Shown: one piece after another, positions 44,293 to 55,967 of the stretch
Layout of the letters: the number at the start of each line of letters is the position of its first letter
How positions within the stretch are numbered: the first letter of the stretch is position 1
Origin: Macrothele yani
Taxonomy: Eukaryota > Arthropoda > Arachnida > Araneae > Macrothelidae
NCBI GenBank assembly: GCA_039090855.1
Contig: CM077007.1
Location: forward strand, 13,875,515-13,939,514
Length of the DNA stretch: 64,000 nucleotides
Direction: 5' to 3'
The notes under the pieces: generated by a model
The model's input: only the letters and a program-made list of their open reading frames with translations
What the model was told of the DNA's origin: nothing
The model's database searches: none
Made by a program: the position numbers and the translations under genes

Positions 44293-47200
44293 CAGGGATC
44301 GCATTCCTCCTAAAATTCCTAAAATTCCTAATATTTTGTGACCCTCCTTAAATTCCTAAAATTAGACCTAAAATTTGCCATTCATCCTAAAATTTTCGTA
44401 AGCTTATTTTTATTAAAAACACAACCGTTATTAACGCCAATAAATTTACCATTACGGTAAGGTAAAAAGACCTGTTATTGTAGAAACACAGCCTATATGC
44501 TGTGCTGCTGAAGGGAGGGAAAAATGACGCCATCGAGATGCACTTGCTTCGGGGCGGGCGTTCCATTTTTTTGCCTTCGAACAGATTTCGAGAGTAACAA
44601 GAGATCTAAGGGAAAAGGGGAGGGGTCATTTTCACCCCTGGTTTGCGCTTTGCAGACGAACTCCGTGGCACGCAGAAGATCGTACTTTATTTTTGTACAT
44701 GCCTTGTGGAACCTCCTCTTTCTGCTGATGTTTTGTTATTGTAAACCGCAGGTGGGTGGAAGCAAAGAGGAAACGTGTGGTCTCCTTCCGTAACCTCCGG
44801 TAATGACGATGGGATGGTAGCTGAGTATTATCTTGGCAGGCAGTAGAGCACGTGATCATTGACCTTCGATCATGCGTCGGCGACAGCGACCTTCGATGCG
44901 CAATATATCTCGGCTCCGACTCGCTTTGACTGAACTTGCGTGAGATGCGTATGATAGTTTCTGGTTTTACGTCTTTTATGGTGTTCTCTGTGCTGTGTGC
45001 AGGTTCAGTTCTCTAGTGGTGACCTGCTTTTTTTTTTTTTTTTCATATCTTCTGACATCCTCGCAGCCAAATTTCGGGAAGTTGTCTGGTTTTGCAATAT
45101 TGGAACGTGTTTTTGTACTTCCCTTTCATTTTCTGGTTAGTAATACAAGTGTTTAAGATGCCTAAATCCAAAACGAAATTTCAAGATGCGTGGCTCGCCA
45201 AAGAATTGGACGGAGTGAAGTTGAAAGAATGGTGTTCTGCAACTGAAACAATATTTTCTGCTAAGTGTATATTGTGTTCAGAAATTTTCAACATTTCTAA
45301 TAGTGGATTTTTATCAGTAAAAGCGCATCATAAAGGAAAAAAACATTTGCAGAAATTTCAAAGTAAATTTCAAAATAAGTCCATCCTGAAAGCCTTTGGA
45401 GGACGGGATCTTCAGCCCAAAACAAATATTAGTGAAGTACTGAGTCATGATTTACAGTTGGCTAAAGCCGAAGCATTATGGGCCATGAAACTTGCTAAGG
45501 ACAATATGTCTTTTGTTTCATGCACTGAAACAGTTGAACTTTTCAAAGAAATGTTTCCTGATTCTGCTATTGCAGCCAAAATGCAACTTAAAGAAAAAAG
45601 TTGCTTATGTGATATCACATGGATTGTCAAAATATTTTGAAGAGGATTTGCAAAAAGACATTGCATCTAGTAGCCCAGGAAAGGTTACTATAGCATTTGA
45701 TGAAACTACAAATACACAAGTGAAACGGCAGTTGGATGTGTATCTCAGGTACTGGTCTTCAGAAATAAATTCAGTTTCTTGCCGATACCTAACAAGCGTT
45801 TTTCTGGGTCATGTAACAGCAGATATTTTGCTAAAAGAAATTCTTGATGTGTTATCATCCTTCAATATTTCGTTGAACAGAATTATTTGTGTATCCATGG
45901 ACAGCCCAAATGTAAATAAGTGCTTTTTACGCAAATTCAATGAAGTTGTAAAACAAGAAACAGGCCAGAAATCTTTGGAACTAGGTTTTTGCAACCTGCA
46001 TGTTGTTAGTAATGCATTTAAAATTTTTTTGACAAGCTTAAATATAGATTTTGACGAATTTGCTACTGATATGCATTACTTTTTAAAGAGTAGTGCTGCA
46101 AGACGAGAGGATTATAAATCTGTCGAGGATATAACATTGGTCACTGCCAAATTTCTTTTGCGTCATGTCAGCAACAGATGGTTAACCGTTGGTTCTGTAG
46201 CCCAGAGGCTCTTGGATCAATGGCTAAATATTACAGAATATTTTTTAAACTTCTTGCCATCTCAAAAAATATTTGAAAAACAACTGCGCAATTCGGCAAG
46301 GTATAAAAGAATTCACTGTTTCCTGAAAAATGAGCTTACTCCTTGCTATTTAGCATTAATTTCATTTTCACACCAAAATTTTGAAAAGTTTTCATTATGT
46401 TATCAGAGTGAAGAACCAAAAATACACCAGTTATATTCTGATTTAAATACTTTAATGAGGAATGTTATGGCTCAGTTTATCCAAGATGATGTTATAGCAG
46501 GGAAATTTGGAGAAGACCTAAAGAATGTAGATTTTGAAAACAAAAATTCATGGAAAAAACTAGGGGAGTTAGAAGTTGGTATGAAGACAAAAAATCTCCT
46601 CAGGAATGTTCAGGAGACCAGGCAGAAATTATTTCTCTTAGATGTAAGATCATCACTAATTGCAACCACAAAATATTTAAAGTCAAATTTGCCATTCTGC
46701 AATCAAAAGCTAAGAGACATAGAAGTTTTAAAGGTAAAAGAACCAAAGAAAGAGTCAACTCAACTTTCAGTCACTGAAGGACTTTTGGAAATAACCAGAA
46801 TTTCAAGTGTTTTGCATCTTTCTGAGGAACAAATTGATAGAGTAAGAGAAGAGTGGAAACTTTTAAATTGCGATAAGCCAACTCTAGATGAACTAGTGAA
46901 ATTTTCAGAGGAAGGGCATATTCCAGTGCGGATTGATCATTACTGGCGTAATATATTTAGTATTAAAGACTCTAGCGGAAAAGAAAAATACTCAAATCTT
47001 GCTAAACTCATAAAGTCAATTTTAGTTTTACCTCATGGTAATGCTGATGCAGAAAGGGGATTTTCGGTTAACACTGCTCTGTTAAGGAAGGACAAGGCTA
47101 ACTTAAAAGACTCAACTATAACATCATTAAGAATAGTTAAAGGGGCCATTAAACACTATGGATGTGTAAGTAAAGTTCCCATAACAAGAAATTTGTTAAA

Positions 47201-48581
47201 TAGTGTTTGTGATTCACATAAATTTTATAAAGAGTATGTTGATAAGCTGAAGGAAGAAGAATCAAAAAAGGTAAAAGAAAGGAAGCAGAAAGAGGGGGAA
47301 AATAAGGAAAAGCAGCTAGAGAAAAAAAGAAAAGCTGAGTTTGATGACAAAATAAAAGAATGATGCAGAAATAAATAGACTTAAAAACGATAAAGAAGCC
47401 TCCTAGCAATAATTCAAGAGGGAACAGAAAGAATGAGAAAAGCTGTAGAAAAACAAAATACTGTTGAAATAGCAGTTGCCTCTAACTTGATCATACAAGG
47501 TTCAGCTGAAATAAAGAAAACTGAAAGTAAATTAGTTGTGGTAGAAGCAGAAAAAGATAGGCTAATCAGGAAAAGGTTAAAACAATAATATGAAAAAAGT
47601 AATTCAGTGAACAATTGTACATAGTTCTTGGTTTTCAATTACCTTTTTAGGATATTATAATTTAATGTGAAACCTGAAAACTTTACTGTGAAAATCGTGA
47701 ATTGCTTCTGGTTCAACAGCATATTAATGTTCAAAGTGAAACTTGAATGTGGTAAATATACTTGAATATGATAATAACACGTGAAAAGATAAGAACTGAA
47801 CATTAGAAGTAAATCATACCTTAAACTTTAGACATTAGACGTTATGCAAAAAATTTGGGTGTTAACTTCGACCATATATACTAATGGACTGCACATTGGC
47901 AATAGCTGCATCAAAGCCGCCATGGCTCAAACATTGGGCACGTCATCATCAGACTCCAAATTTCGTGTAAAAATGCTGTTATGATTACTAATTTACGCTG
48001 CAGAACTTCAGTGTTTTCGGTGTATTATGTGAATGCGCCTCATATATAATGAAAACTCTTCAGGTAAGTTTACTTATGAGCTATATACATGCATGATCGG
48101 GTTGTTTACATTTTGTGATTTATAATGTGATGAACATTTGCGAAGAATTTGGAACATGCATTCCATTTTTTTCTTAAGTTACTATATTTTTATATCAATA
48201 GCTGCAAGTTTCTGGTTAAGTAATTGAACTTTATTGACTTAGGTATTTAATTCGTTTCTTACCCATGAAAAATCATAGAACTTTCTTTACTATATCGCTC
48301 AGAGCAACCATAAGCACAGCAGGTGTAACCCATCTTTTTGACTGTTGTCATGTGATTTTATGTTGGAGCCAGAAATTTTGATGTCATGCGCAGTCTATCA
48401 GTATATATGGTTGAAGGGTGTGAAGCAAACTCTTTACAATGTATACAAAGTTGTTTTACTAGTTGTATACAAATATACATCTAGTTTTTATTGAAATACA
48501 CTCCTAAAATTTTCCTAAAATTTTTCTAAAAATTCCTAAAATTCCTACCTAAAATTTTCCAGAAGTATGCTATGATCCCTG
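44293..48581 (+). mobile_element. hAT-type DNA transposon, nearly complete
   Basis: Begins CAGGGATCGCAT and ends with the complement of CAGGGATCATAG. TAAATG lies immediately outside both ends (44287-44292 and 48582-48587). Just inside each end are several CCTAAAATT motifs (44316-44395 and 48501-48560), on the same strand at both ends. The 4289-bp body has one transposase gene (45158-47588, frameshifted). A CAGGG terminus and the transposase C terminus point to the hAT superfamily, but its usual duplication is 8 bp, not 6. Confidence 0.8.
45158..47588 (+). pseudogene. hAT-like transposase with BED-type zinc finger and coiled-coil C terminus
   Basis: Starts at ATG 45158. Residues about 10-75 form a BED/zinc-finger-like DNA-binding region (CILCSEIF, then AHHKGKKH). 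A one-base loss in the A-run at 45591-45600 shifts the frame; the rest is open to 47363. Later landmarks are AFDETTN (about residue 180, first Asp), VSMDSPNVN (about 247, second Asp), FCNLHVVSNAFK and LVLPHGNADAERGFSVN (about 625, the hAT dimerisation/catalytic-Glu region). The stop at 47361 is probably also a frameshift effect: another frame continues with AEINRLKND and IQEGTERMRKAVEKQ to about 47588, a charged coiled-coil-like tail, interrupted by two stops near 47404. The predicted ancestor had about 810 residues. Few lesions suggest recent activity. Confidence 0.75.
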
Positions 48582-48735
48582 TAAATGTCAACAATTTAAT
48601 TTTTCAGATAATTCATGAAAGAAATACGGGATTACACCATATAATGCAAATTTTGGAGATGACAATCTGATTTTTGGTGTAAATGTGACAAGGATGGTAA
48701 GTCAGATAATATCCGAAAACTTGAAAATTTCATCG

Positions 48736-48806
48736 TCCTGGAGCAGGACATGAACCCGTGTCTCCCAGATAGCTCCCGGGTATGCTAACCACTACACCAC
48801 CCAGAA
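48736..48806 (-). other. tRNA-like sequence (SINE head), minus copy
   Basis: Mirror of 49097-49168. The base before the putative anticodon is A instead of U and the T-loop region is altered, so it is not a working tRNA. Best read as the head of a tRNA-derived SINE. Confidence 0.5.
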
Positions 48807-49096
48807 CGACAAAGTCTCAAGTTTCCAATTAATTTGAATATAACCATCACAGGATTCGCTCAGATAAACTGACTTACCAACCTTGTCACATTTATACTAA
48901 AAATTGGATTGTCATCTTCAAAATCTGTATTATATGGTGTAATCCTGTATTTCTTTCATGATTTATCTGCTCCTCCAGGCGGTCACAGGATGGGATTCTT
49001 AACCTCCAGATTCGCTAAACATGAAAGCCAGTTGCTTTAACTAGTGAATTCTGTGATGGTTATATTCAAATTAATCGGAAACTTGAGACTTGATTG

Positions 49097-49168
49097 TTCT
49101 GGGTGGTGTAGTGGTTAGCATACCCGGGTGCTATCTGGGAGACGCGGGTTTGAGTCCTGCTCCAGGAC
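49097..49168 (+). other. tRNA-like sequence (SINE head), plus copy
   Basis: Folds as a 72-nt cloverleaf by eye: acceptor TTCTGGG/TCCAGGA (with wobble pairs), a D-arm GTGT/ATAC around AGTGGTTAGC, an anticodon stem CCCGG/CTGGG with a 7-nt loop reading GCT, and a T-arm GCGGG/CCTGC around TTTGAGT. The A-box (GTGTAGTGGTTAGC) and B-box (GGGTTTGAGTCC) of a polymerase III promoter are recognisable. The short variable region does not fit a true serine tRNA with a GCT anticodon. It lies in a repeated module, so I call it a SINE head and not a tRNA gene. Confidence 0.5.
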
Positions 49169-49265
49169 GATTAAATTTTCAAGTTTTTGGATATTATCTG
49201 ACTTACATCCTTGTCGCATTTACACCAAAAATCGGATTGTCATCTTCAAAATTTGTATTTTCAGA

Positions 49266-50515
49266 TAGCGATCATAAATACCAATATCCAAAATGTTTTT
49301 GCATCCTAGTATACAATTTTTCAGTTGAATAAGCATAAATGTACTTGTGGTTAAAGAATGTATTAGACAGGTACAAATACATGTAGAAGCCATCCACAGT
49401 GTAATATCATTCAAGATGCTCTCAGGCATTCTCATTCAGAAGTTACTGTATTTTTACATTTAGTTTTCATTCTTAAAGAATCTTTATATTAATTATATAA
49501 GTTTTTTTTACTGTAAGACCAGTTGTGAGAGAACAGCTGAACGTAAACATATGGTTGAGGTATCAAAATAAAGGTCTTACCATGTAGATGTGCCAAGCGA
49601 AGAGAAAAATGATATTGTGGCAACGGTTCGGGTGTTGTGGAGCGGCAAAGTTCCCATGTAAAGTCTATGGAAGTAGCGTGCAGTTGACATCCGATCGCCT
49701 GCGGTTGACTCAAGTGCTGTTGAAGGCGGAAGTATGAAGGGACTCAGATAGTCCAAAGTCTCTCTTCTCAGCGAACCATTGTGCAAAACAACACTGGCAA
49801 GAATTTGTTTGAAAGTACTTATCGGAACAGCGAACACTCGAAGACCTGATTGCGTTCTGCCGTTGGACTGTGTGATGTATACATACAATATAACATTCAT
49901 TCGATCCAGTTTATTCACATAGAAAAGAAGAAAAACTTCTACAGTGAGAGGGACTATTTAGCCATACTACTCAGGACTAGCTATTACTTCAAGTGCAATT
50001 CTGGTGACTTCTGTCTTATTGCAGCTTAAATTTGCTAGGGCAAAAATACTACTAGTGTGACTGTTGCCCTTGGAGCAGCCATTGGCATCAAATATATCTT
50101 CCATTAAGACCACATGGAAAGTAACATGTTCTTAAAATTTCGAACTAGACTGTTGTAAAAGACTTTTTTCAAATTTGGTACATCTTGTGAAAATATTACG
50201 AGTTTCTGATATAACTGAATTTCTTGTATCCTCTGTTTTAGTACAGCTCAGATTCAGTATTGAAAGTAACAAATTAGGAATTTTGCTTGCATGTTCAAAT
50301 ACTGAAGAGCTGTATGACATGGTTTACAAAATAACACCACCCTGTCATAAAATTTGAAAAGGGTATGAGTGGCTTTCATATGCAGTGCAATTTTTTAATA
50401 AAATACTTGAAATGTAGTTCTATCTATTCAAACACCTTAAGGTGTCAAATTTCTTTACATGGTTATAATTCACATTATACTTAAATGTTAACAATTCAGT
50501 TGTTGCACTATTTAC
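49266..50515. other. No recognised features
   Basis: Contains short open frames, the longest at 49577-49918 (minus, 113 codons), none with recognised domains. No repeat structure is supported. Confidence 0.4.
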
Positions 50516-50624
50516 TGTTTCTCACGTGGTTTAAAACTCAGGCTTCACGCAACAATAACACATAAACATATGAAATGAGCGAAACACACAGTCACGTATG
50601 GTAAATGGTTCATTTAGCGGTAGC

Positions 50625-50651
50625 TTTCAGTCATCCTATGACCTTGATCAC
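50625..50651 (-). ncRNA. Degenerate hammerhead-like motif, PLE B left
   Basis: GTGATCA, one A, stem GGTC/GACT with a 7-nt loop, GAAA. The core is altered at the first position (G for C) and the sixth (C for G). Probably inactive, but positionally equivalent to the other PLE motifs. Confidence 0.35.
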
Positions 50652-50683
50652 CTGCAATCGACTGGATGGGCTGGATGCCAGAT

Positions 50684-51182
50684 CTACAGTTTGAAGTTGG
50701 GGTGTTGGAAATGTTTCCAGATTTTAGAAGAGATCCAGATAAATGGTATTTGGTGAATGGTCTCTGAATTGCAGTTTTTGGTGAACAAAATTTCAATGCT
50801 CTCTTGGAAATGCAGAGATGCCTTTTGTTGATGTAAGGGGTAACTTTTTTGATTTCTTTCCAAATGGGAACTGCAGAGGTGTCTTTTAAGGGTTAGTGCA
50901 GATAAAGCTGTCTTTGGAAGACCATTGGAAACATCTTTTGTGTTCACCAAGTCTTGTTTTGATGCTTCGGTATGTGCTTCCAATATACACTGAGAGACCA
51001 GAGGAAGTCGAAATGGGAATAGCATAAACTCCAGGGGTGTCCAAGGGTGAGACAGGATCCCTGTCTTTAAGCAGGCACATTATTGCAGAAGGGTTTGGTT
51101 TCACTGTGAGAGTGTAGCTCATAGTTTTTGAAAAGCTTACACATCTTATAAGAGAAGGATCCATGGAAAGGGATGAAACCAA
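50684..51182 (-). pseudogene. PLE family B endonuclease, left copy
   Basis: Two overlapping frames on the minus strand: 50886-51182 contains TLTVKPNPSAIMCLLKDRDP and GVYAIPISTSSGLSVYIGST (GIY-YIG core), and 50684-51025 contains the C-terminal part with SALTLKRHLCSSHLERNQK and FQESIEILFTKNCNSE. Frameshifts separate the parts. No RT domain is present. Confidence 0.8.
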
Positions 51183-51419
51183 TGAATGGTGGTTTTTCCA
51201 TTAATATTGGTGAGAGAGCAGACAGATTTTTCAAGTGGAAATTTTGGAGGAATTTTTGAATTGTAGAAGGTGGGAACTGATGGGCTTCGGCAATTTTCTT
51301 TATGGTGTCGATTTCTTCATTGAAGGAAGATTCAGTGTTGCAGGATTGTCTGCAACACTGATCATGCCAGGATTGTCTACAACACTAAATCTTCCTTCAA
51401 TGAAAAAATCGACACCATA

Positions 51420-52037
51420 AAGAAAATTGCCGAAACCCATCAGTTTCCACCTTCTACAATTCAAAAATTCCTCCAAAATTTCCACTTGAAAAATCTGTCT
51501 GCTCTTTCACCAATAATAATGGAAAAACCACCATTCATTGGTCCCATCCCCTTCCATGGATCCTTCTCTTATAAGATGTGTAAACTTTTCAAAACTATGG
51601 GCTATACTCTCACAGTGAAACCAAAACCTTCTGCAATAATGTGCCTGCTTAAAGACAGGAATCCTGTCTCACCCTTGGACACCCCTGGAGTTTATGCTAT
51701 TCCCATTTCAACTTCCTCTGGTCTCTCAGTGTATATTGGAAGCACATACCGAAGCATCAAAACAAGACTTGGTGAACACAAAAAGATGTTTCCAATGGTC
51801 TTCCAAAGACAGCTTTATCTGCACTAACCTTTGAAGACACCTCTGCAGTTCCCATTTGGAAAGAAACCAAAAAAGTTGCCCCTTTCATCAACAAGGCATT
51901 TCTGCATTTCCAAGAGAGCATTAAAATTTTGTTCACAAAAAACTGCAATTCAGAGAGACCCCTCACTAAATCCTATTTATCTGGATCTCTCTTCTAAAAT
52001 CTGGCAACATTTCCAACACCCCAACTTCCAATTGTAG
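51420..52037 (+). pseudogene. PLE family B endonuclease, right copy
   Basis: 51486-51827 keeps the linker (FIGPIPFHGSFSYKMCKLFK) and the nuclease core GVYAIP, VYIGSTYRSIKTRLGEHKK. A frameshift near 51785 is followed by the C-terminal segment to 52037. The Arg and His-Lys positions after YIG are present. No RT domain. Confidence 0.8.
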
Positions 52038-52069
52038 TTCTGGCAACCAGCCCATCCAGTCGATCACGG

Positions 52070-52096
52070 GCGATCAAGGTCGTAGGATGACCAAAA
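52070..52096 (+). ncRNA. Degenerate hammerhead-like motif, PLE B right
   Basis: GCGATCA, one A, stem GGTC/GACC with a 7-nt loop, AAAA. Mirror partner of 50625-50651 with further core loss. Confidence 0.3.
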
Positions 52097-52171
52097 GCTA
52101 CCACTAAACGAACCGTTTACCGTACGTGACTGTGTGTTTTGCTCGTTTTATATGTTTTATGTTTCTCACGT

Positions 52172-53242
52172 TGTATTATTGTTGAAGTGCTTGCGGGAAA
52201 TGTCTTTGTTTGACCAAGGGTCATAATCATATGACATGCAATAAAGTTCATAATATATAGAAATAAATTGATAATAGGAGGTTAAGAATGTTACTCACAA
52301 TTGGTCATGGAGCATTCTGGGATATTGAAGGGTCCTCTGTATTGTAGTCCTATTGTGACGAAATCCTGTTCATTTTGTTTCAAAAGGTAGACATCGCTTC
52401 TTCCACACGAACATTGATTCAGTCAAATCTTAAGTTCAGGCTTGATATTTAATCTTGTTATTATCCTATATTTTGTTTCCAAATTTTAAGGTAAAAGCTG
52501 TGTGAGTATCGCTCTTTTTGAGTAGTCATTTAAAAGATGATATTTAAGAACATTAAAACAATTAAACATTCCGAACCTTATGTTGAAGGGGAGGTGATCT
52601 GGTAAGAAATATCCTGTATTGACGAAAATTCAGTCCTAGTTTCCTGCAGCACCAAATTCCCATACTAGTTTCCACTACCATTTCGTAGTCTTCTTCAGTG
52701 GGCAAAAAGTATTTATTTCTCATCATTCCTGTTGTTCCTTGGCCATCTATCTCAAATCCTCTGGCAGAGTCAAAAGTTCCACGTCGGCAGAACCTGCGCG
52801 CATTCAGGATTTTGGTTTGACTGCGCATCTCACATCGTGCGTGTTTCTGATTGGAGCGCCCAAATTTGTTCCCGATCCTAATTCCTCCGGTGTCGCCATC
52901 TTCTGTATGTTGATAGACTTACTGTTTATCTTGTTTCTGTACTTTTTATTTTATGAAATGTAGTATTGTAATAAATACAGGATTCGATATTTTGGTTTTG
53001 TTTCATGTTTTTCTAATTTTTCTTTTGGATTGCCTAGATAAAATCACACAAACTAATCAGCTTCTAACAAAAAAGTTGGTACATATTGTGGTGAAAACAC
53101 ATCACTCAAATATACACTCTTTTGCCAAAAGAAAAATGAAGCCCCCAGAAGGAATTATCCAATCGAGATGAAAATTGGTATGTGCAATGTACATGTATAG
53201 ATTTTATTTATTTGGATAAAACAGCTACCCAAGTGGAACAAG
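52172..53242. other. No recognised genes
   Basis: Short open frames only. Sequence near 53100-53200 probably belongs to the 3' end of the Tc1-like element that follows. Confidence 0.4.
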
Positions 53243-54225
53243 TCAGTACATTGTAGCACCACCTCTGGCTTGGATACAAGCGGTTACCCCATGTGGCATA
53301 GGTGCATACAGTTCATGGATACTGTCCTGCATGCCAGATGGTGTCCAAATTGTGGGCCAGTTCTCCAACATTCCAGGATGGGTGTAATTGGTGTCCTATC
53401 ATGTCCCAAACATGTTCAATCGCTCTGAGGTCGGGCGATCGGGATGGCCATGGAAGGGTGTTGACATTAGAGAGGTGTGTCATATGTGGCTAGGCAATAT
53501 CCTGTTGAAAAATTGCTCAGTGATGATGCAACAGGAATGGCGACACAACAAGTCATAGAATGCCATCAACATACCATTAGGAAGTGAGAGTGGTATGGAG
53601 GACTACCAAGGATGCCGTGCTATTGTAGGAAATGTCTCCCCAAAAAGTCCCTATTGGTGTGTGAATCATGTGCCATTTCATGGGAAAGGTGGGATCTGTG
53701 CGCTGGCCGGCTCGTCTCCAGACACATATGTGCTAGTCATTGGCACCTAAGGAAAATCATGACTCACACTGAAGACAACATGATGCCACTGGACACTATC
53801 CCACATTGATCGGGCCTGACACCACTGCAGCCAGGGCCAGTGATGCTCGCTGGTCAGTGGTAGGTGGCAGAGTGGCCTCCTCGAATGTCATCCCTGTGCC
53901 GCAAGTAGTCTGGCAACAGTCTGGATTGCCACTTTCATACCTGTAGACGACACAATATAGCCACGGATGGTTGAAAGCGATTAATTCTGTTCTTGTGGCT
54001 TTCACAATCGCTCGATCCTTATGTTGTGCCATTGCTTTTGGCTGTCCACTGCCTACTTTCATCTGGGTTGTGCCCTCCTCAACCCATTGGCACCAGCGTT
54101 GTCCAATTGCCATGTTGCCCCAACCCAAAGGCCTGGCAATACAGTAACTTGACCAACTGGCTGCTCTCAGCCCAATTATACAAGTCTCTCTCAAACTTTC
54201 TGAGCTGCTTACACTGTGCATGGAT
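53243..54225 (-). pseudogene. Tc1-like (Tcb1-type) transposase, degenerate
   Basis: Read on the minus strand. The N-terminal helix-turn-helix region at 54221 downward has CIIGLRAASWSSYCIARPLG and NMAIGQRWCQWVEEGTTQ. Towards the other end SPDLRAIEHVWDMIG (third catalytic acid region) and the C-terminal GVTA..IQARGGATMY-like end with its stop at 53243 are readable in shifting frames. Several frameshifts separate them. The central catalytic motifs are not clearly legible. This is a common invertebrate Tc1 family. Confidence 0.7.
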
Positions 54226-54389
54226 CTGACGTCAAGGCATCCTCACAGTCAGAGGAAGTTAATGCAACTTCAATCCGCTGTTATAATTGTCCCTGCATAC
54301 AAGCTTTGCTCTTGATATACCTTCCTCGATGCACAGTTCCAATGTGCTGTGGTGGGCTACTATGTAGTCAATAGTTATTTTTTAAGTAA

Positions 54390-55290
54390 AGAACGATAAA
54401 ATCCATTTATTGGCATAAGATAGCAAACAAAAGGTTGCAAGCTTTCAGCACCTACGGGTGCCTTCTTCAGGCTTAGACATGGTTTTGGAGCAACGTTAGT
54501 AATCTAAATGAATGTACAGAAAATTTAAATATGCATGTGAAATATAAAAATGTATAAAAATGTGACAGCACGGTACATGCGAAAACACAGGAATCTGGTC
54601 CTTTCATGAGAGGCATGCAGGAACATGCGCCATATCAAAGGCAGCTCCATTGACACATCATCGTTGCAGACATCATTGCTAAACAAGATCTCCAGAGACT
54701 CCCTGATGGCTGTACCTCTGGCGGTAGTGTATGGTGCAACCTGTTGCAAATCGGCAGAAGATGTCATGACCTCCCTAGATAGGGCAGTGGACGATTTGTT
54801 CTTCAAGACGTCTCTTCTATGTTCGGACAAACGAGTCGCAAAGGACCTCTTTGTCATGCCAATATAAAACTTGGTATTTCCATCCTGGTATCAAAGGGGT
54901 ATAGAATATACCCCAGCGCTAGCAAGTAAAGCGCTGCGGCTTCCTGATGAAAGTAGAAATTGTGATATTGACCTAGGGTGGTAAATTCCAACTCCAAGCC
55001 CTAACTTCTTAAATGCATTCCGGATGAAACAGGAAAGTCCCGGTACGTACGGAAAGGAGCCGATGAACCTCTGACTGGGTTCCTTGATACGACGGCGTTG
55101 ATTAACAAACTCAAGTTCGGCGCTCCTAAAGATGTCATCAATTTCATACTCTTTATAGCCTGCAGCTGAGGCCAACGATTTAATATTGTTGATCTCCGCA
55201 ATCCTGGACGCGTCATTTGAAGAGTGGGAAAACGCTCGCTTAGCGCGATGTCTGAAAAATGCCAATTTGTGGGTAGCCGGCCCAAAAGAT
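54390..55290 (-). mobile_element. Penelope-like element, 5'-truncated (family D)
   Basis: Minus strand. 54891-55265 contains the RT thumb/linker (AFFRHRAKRAFSHSSND, RFIGSFPYVPGLS, KKLGLGVGIYHPRS) and the first nuclease motif ASAGVYSIPL. After a frameshift near 54885, 54525-54857 continues with the YIGMTKRSFATRLSEHRRD nuclease core and LEILFSNDVCND. It is followed by the hammerhead-like motif 54443-54470. I found no inverted arm or duplication at this locus, unlike the other hammerhead PLEs. Confidence 0.75.
54443..54470 (-). ncRNA. Hammerhead-like ribozyme core, PLE D
   Basis: On the minus strand: CTGAAGA, one A, a 6-bp stem GGCACC/GGTGCT (one G-U pair) with a CGTA loop, GAAA. Canonical core with the same extra nucleotide. 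It lies about 55 bp downstream of the end of the open endonuclease frame. Confidence 0.6.
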
Positions 55291-55967
55291 GAGGGTAAAA
55301 TTCAATTTGGGGTATATTAAATTTTTCTAGTTTTTCTAATCATTTGCACATTTGGCCCTGAAGTATTTGCATGCGAAGTTTCATCAGGATCGAACGACTT
55401 TCTCGGGGTGCTTCCTTTTTTTTTTTTTTTTTTTTTTAAGCGAAGAGTATATGAAAACTTTGTACCATCAAACCTTCATGTTGTTAATATGCAGTCTTGC
55501 TTTGGCATTAAAGATAATGTTATTTGTTCTATTTCAAGCCTTTGGATTACCCTAAGCCCAAAGTCATGCGCTGCAGCGTTAGTATTTTGTTGACATTTCC
55601 CATATAAAATCGCCAACATATGAGTACACAATGGTACTCACTCTTGTATGAACAGTGATAGATATTTGAGTTAGAGCAATGAGTTTTACTATCATTTGCA
55701 CAATATGCATGTAGACATGTAATCTATCCATTTGCACCACCTCAACAACCAGCAGAATCATACACATATTGCTAAACACAGTGTGAACAACAGCACCCTC
55801 TAATTTGATTCATTTTCCCATACCATCACACTAGGCTTTCCATTGTTTGACAATATTTTCTTAGGATATGAACAGATTTCCAGCAAATATCTTCAAAATC
55901 TAGGGGCAATTCAAAATAATCTGTTGTCTGGGCTTTTAGAATTCTGTAACATCCGAGAGAAAAAGAA
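55291..55967. other. No recognised genes
   Basis: Contains a poly-T tract at 55417-55437. Short open frames only, including 55843-56046, which overlaps the next element. Nothing I can support as coding. Confidence 0.4.

Larger units (their letters stand above)
48605..49265. repeat. Compound inverted repeat containing two opposed tRNA-like sequences
   Basis: A module containing GATGGTTATATTCAAATTAA, a tRNA-like block and CATTTACACCAAAAATCGGA occurs on the minus strand (48605-48860) and the plus strand (49045-49265). An extra copy of the last part lies on the plus strand at 48868-48965. These make overlapping inverted repeats of 100-140 bp. It is probably a tRNA-derived SINE family inserted twice in opposite orientation and rearranged. 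Confidence 0.7.
50528..52159. mobile_element. Head-to-head dimer of 5'-truncated GIY-YIG PLE (family B)
   Basis: Inverted arms from about 50562 to 51341 (minus-strand copy) and about 51382 to 52159 (plus-strand copy), about 780 bp each and roughly 93% alike, separated by a 40-bp spacer with small palindromes. The 12-nt repeat TGTTTCTCACGT lies at 50516-50527 and 52160-52171. The right arm abuts its copy; a 34-nt tail (50528-50561) precedes the left arm. That tail resembles, in inverse, sequence just beyond the right duplication, so the exact left boundary is uncertain. Both arms encode only the linker and GIY-YIG nuclease and end in a hammerhead-like motif. Same design as 1431-4409 but a different family. 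Confidence 0.8.

Noticed and set aside
49097..49168. Functional tRNA-Ser gene with GCT anticodon
   Set aside because: The short variable region does not fit a serine tRNA, and the sequence lies in a repeated module with a decayed inverse copy, so a SINE head is more likely.
49577..49918. 113-codon minus-strand frame as a gene
   Set aside because: No recognised domain, no start context, and surrounded by repeats. No independent support.
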